Of a stretch of DNA of 64,000 bases, positions 61,626 to 64,000 are shown piece by piece. Each line of letters opens with the position of its first letter. Within the stretch, counting starts at the first letter, position 1. The stretch is from Calothrix sp. NIES-2100 (GTDB lineage: Bacteria; Cyanobacteriota; Cyanobacteriia; Cyanobacteriales; Nostocaceae). A model generated the notes under the pieces. It was not told where the DNA came from. It made no database searches and saw nothing but the letters and a program-made list of their open reading frames with translations. The stretch spans positions 2,302,238 through 2,366,237 of the forward strand of contig NZ_AP018178.1 in assembly GCF_002368195.1 (NCBI RefSeq), written 5' to 3'. A program made the position numbers and the translations under genes.

Positions 61626-62057
61626 TTATCCGAGAATCATACTTATATCTAGAAACACCCGAACAAATAAGCCACAAGCTACTAACTGAATTAAGTCAAA
61701 CCAACAAAGTCCTGAAGATTTCCAGAACAATAGCGGAAACCGGAGAAAAAATTGCGCGATCGCTAAAGCTACAATGAAAATTCCCGCTTTATTAAAAGCC
61801 ACAGCAGCTGGCAAATCAAAATGGTACAGAGAAACAATACTTCTTGTTAAACCGCAACTTGAACAGGGTAGATCGGGATAATTTGTGGCAATATAGCTGG
61901 GAACCGTAGGTAACTCGAAGGGGAGATAAGCCTCTACCTCGCCGGGAATCGAAACCCCAAGCGGATAGAGTAAAAAAATCACCGCAAGTACAAGTAAGCT
62001 GTAGTTAACATATCGATACTCTTTGTAGATGTCCGGTAAGTGCTTAAAGAATTTCAC
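61626..62057 (-). CDS. DUF2752 membrane protein
   Basis: 143 residues from GTG 62057; TTG 62069 or 62075 are possible and an ATG at 62147 would overlap the upstream gene by 59 bases. The family signature PDLPCSSCGLTRS is followed by helices. About three membrane segments. Function unknown; the paired cysteines may bind metal or form a disulfide. It follows the 104-residue membrane protein gene closely, so the two probably form an operon. Confidence 0.75.
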   Translation of the reverse strand: MKFFKHLPDIYKEYRYVNYSLLVLAVIFLLYPLGVSIPGEVEAYLPFELPTVPSYIATNYPDLPCSSCGLTRSIVSLYHFDLPAAVAFNKAGIFIVALAIAQFFLRFPLLFWKSSGLCWFDLIQLVACGLFVRVFLDISMILG

Positions 62058-62088
62058 AATTACAACCAATGACAACCAGTACTGCTGA

Positions 62089-62403
62089 TTAACGCCTTTG
62101 TTCAAGGCCTTGCTGAATACCCTGTTGAATGCTATGACTAGCACCATTTAAGGCGATCATTTGAGTACCAGAAATTACTAGGCCAATAGTACTGATAGTC
62201 AGTGCTACTAAGGGAAACACCTTCGACTCTCCCTTGGAGTAAGCCAAGTAAGTAGCTAATCCACCCAAAAGAGAAGATGGCAGTGCCAGCCAGAACGCAA
62301 ATGCTCCCAAACAGGGGATGAAAGATGCCAGCATACCAATAATTCCAAAAACTAGCGCAATTACCGACATTACAGTAGTTGCGGCTGAAGCTTCCTTTGC
62401 CAT
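62089..62403 (-). CDS. Small DUF4190-like membrane protein
   Basis: 104 residues. Good AGGAG ribosome site 8 bases before ATG. Two to three helices: VMSVIALVFGIIGMLASFI with CLGAFAFWLALPSSLLGGLA, and VALTISTIGLVISGTQMIAL. A Gln-rich tail follows. Layout fits DUF4190-type proteins; function unknown. First gene of a pair with the DUF2752 gene. Confidence 0.7.
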   Translation of the reverse strand: MAKEASAATTVMSVIALVFGIIGMLASFIPCLGAFAFWLALPSSLLGGLATYLAYSKGESKVFPLVALTISTIGLVISGTQMIALNGASHSIQQGIQQGLEQRR

Positions 62404-62739
62404 ATCTCATACTCCTTATGGTTAAGTGAACAAAGAATTGGACAAAAACTGATTAGTTTTCGTAAACTTGTGGTTGTGGTGCTGCAACGAAATAGGTATA
62501 AATTTCATTGCGATCGCGTTTGATTAATACAATAAATAATTGAAGAGAGAATTTGTTCGCCGTTTCTGCCAATTAGATTGCACCTTTGTGCCAATCTGGT
62601 TGTATATCTTTGCCATTGCAATCCAAAGTTTGCAGATTGGGTGTCTGTATGGCATTGAATATGGGAAAATATCAAGCATCATTGGCAAGATGCGCCATGA
62701 CTAGATCCCCGACTTTTTCAAAAAGTCGGGGATCTTTAG
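62404..62739. other. Intergenic region between same-strand genes
   Basis: 336 bases between the RTX gene and the DUF4190-like gene, holding the latter's promoter and the RTX terminator hairpin. One HIP1-like GCGATCGCG near 62511. No other feature. Confidence 0.45.
62703..62735 (-). terminator. 33-base palindrome after the RTX gene
   Basis: Perfect 16-base arms AGATCCCCGACTTTTT and AAAAAGTCGGGGATCT around a single C, 4 bases past the RTX stop. Same arm core as the hairpin at 3619-3649. Confidence 0.8.
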
Positions 62740-64000
62740 CTAGGCAATTAAAGTAAAATCACTACTACTCAAAGTAATATCAGGATTCCCTAAACGGGCA
62801 AACTCAAACACTGTGCCTGTACCTAAGACATTACCATCCCTGTTGTAAAATAAGCTACCACTATCTTGGCTAAACACAATCCGCGCACTGCTAGCGTTGA
62901 CCAAGTTATCACCAGTGACAACAGCAAAGTTAGTAAAAGCTTGTCCTACAGTATTAGTAATAGCGTTAAAGGTAGCTTTACTCAGTACAATCTTGTCTTG
63001 TCCCGCTTCAAACTCGGTGATGTAATCAACACCTAAGCTTGTGCTAAACACTCCATTACCTTGGAACAGATATCTATCCTTTCCGCTTCCACCAGTGAGC
63101 ATATCATTACCATTACCTCCCCAGAGTAAGTCATCACCAGTTCCACCAGTGAGAATATCATTACCATTACCTCCCTGAAGGGTGTCATTTCCTCCTAACC
63201 CTTGCAGTTGGTCATTTCCGTCACCGCCAATCAGAGTGTTATTCAGTGCATTACCAGTGAGGCGGTCATTACCTGTGCTACCAGTTGCATTTAGTGTCTG
63301 GCTATTACTGAGGTTGATATTCACAGACGCAGCATCGTCATTAGTAATGGTTCCAGTTACAGCTGTTGTCGTACCGATGGTGTAACCAGTTCCCGTTGCT
63401 AGGGTAAGAATAACGGTTTCATCACTTTCAACAGTGGTGTCTGCTGTGGGGTCAATAGTGAGGGTTTTTGTACTACTTCCGGCTGCAAAAGTAATTGTTC
63501 CGGTGGTAGCTGTAAAGCTGGCTGCACCTGTTTGGGTGTAGTCGGTGTTGAAGGTAGCTGTACCAGCGATCGCATATTTCACGGTTAAGGCATTGGTGGT
63601 GCTGCCGGTGCGAGTGAAGGTGTAAACTAGGTTGGTGCTGCCGTCTTCACTTACACTAGGCGGACTTCCTACAGCAACAGTAATGCTTGGGTCTGGATTC
63701 GTAATGTTGGCTAATTGTAGGGAATAGTTAGTGTTGACGTTGGGATTTGGAGCAATTCCCACATAATAATTCCCCGATGCTCCCAAAGTTGCACTAATTT
63801 GACCGTTGCCACCAGCACCAACATAAGTAGAGTAAAGTTGTTCTCCACTCTCAATCAATCCATCATTGTTGCTATCGTAATAGATGAATGCATCAACATA
63901 AGATTGACTGACTCCATTCAACAGCAAACTAATATTACTTGTGCCTGTTAGAGAGAATTTATAGTAATCAACTGGGTCTACATTTCCCACAAATTCTTTG
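62740..64000 (-). CDS. RTX calcium-binding exoprotein (5' end outside the window)
   Basis: At least 420 residues; the frame is open to the window edge and the GTG near 63990 is unlikely to be the start. Order: PPC-like domain (DPVDYYKFSLTGTSNISLLL), Calx-beta domain (VSEDGSTNLVYTFTRTGS; SSKTLTIDPTADTTVESDET), then RTX nonapeptides GGXGXDXLX (IGGDGNDQLQGLGGNDTLQG), and a C-terminal NPDITLSSSDFTLIA secretion region. Exported by a type I system and folded by Ca2+ outside the cell. No ABC/HlyD genes in the window. Confidence 0.92.
   Translation of the reverse strand, partial: KEFVGNVDPVDYYKFSLTGTSNISLLLNGVSQSYVDAFIYYDSNNDGLIESGEQLYSTYVGAGGNGQISATLGASGNYYVGIAPNPNVNTNYSLQLANITNPDPSITVAVGSPPSVSEDGSTNLVYTFTRTGSTTNALTVKYAIAGTATFNTDYTQTGAASFTATTGTITFAAGSSTKTLTIDPTADTTVESDETVILTLATGTGYTIGTTTAVTGTITNDDAASVNINLSNSQTLNATGSTGNDRLTGNALNNTLIGGDGNDQLQGLGGNDTLQGGNGNDILTGGTGDDLLWGGNGNDMLTGGSGKDRYLFQGNGVFSTSLGVDYITEFEAGQDKIVLSKATFNAITNTVGQAFTNFAVVTGDNLVNASSARIVFSQDSGSLFYNRDGNVLGTGTVFEFARLGNPDITLSSSDFTLIA

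Overview
The window reads as chromosomal DNA of a filamentous, probably heterocyst-forming cyanobacterium (Nostocales; inference). Evidence: HIP1 octamers (GCGATCGC) throughout, including inside genes; cyanobacterial marker genes (pxcA, Tic20-like protein, a CcbP-type calcium-binding protein, menD, a DUF928/CHAT/two-partner-secretion cluster); heptanucleotide tandem repeats and many small palindromic elements between genes. No rRNA, tRNA or CRISPR array was recognised.

Layout. 0-8.4 kb: copper-type genes (DUF305, HMA protein), a DUF6174 protein, a stress SDR, a nitroreductase, argG, a DedA protein, a STAS protein, a coiled-coil protein and rpsF. 8.8-15 kb: housekeeping block with a FAH-family hydrolase, a Tic20-like protein, glyA, a WecA/TagO-type transferase and cinA. 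15-25 kb: accessory block with a CYTH-like protein, a VapBC-type pair whose toxin is frameshifted, prlC, a NACHT STAND NTPase, a repeat-rich gap and a tachylectin-like repeat protein. 25-31 kb: menD and folB (divergent), a receiver-PAS-GGDEF regulator, an acetyltransferase, ccbP. 31-40.8 kb: TerB-like and pentapeptide proteins, pxcA with an SDR, a CDF transporter, a 54-residue membrane protein, an FMN reductase and ftsH. 40.9-47.4 kb: one 2160-residue modular protein. 47.6-49 kb: a decayed NB-ARC/WD40 gene, an IS982-type remnant and a MITE. 49-53.9 kb: msrA, a GT39 glycosyltransferase, a recombinase with an atypical catalytic region, a VOC protein. 54-64 kb: a surface and secretion region with a TpsA-like haemagglutinin, a divergent exported CHAT-TPR protein, DUF928, cysteine-containing and DUF2752 proteins, and an RTX protein cut by the window end.

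The least expected signal is in the DNA between genes. I find three families of small non-coding elements with terminal inverted repeats. Two have perfect 8-11 bp target duplications at both copies, and in one family both copies sit in the centre of a pre-existing hairpin. Intergenic-type repeats have also entered coding sequence in frame (menD twice, the recombinase once). The best candidates for a less described protein system are the exported CHAT-TPR/TpsA/DUF928 neighbourhood, the solitary NACHT protein and the CYTH-like protein. Functions for these are inference from domains and context.
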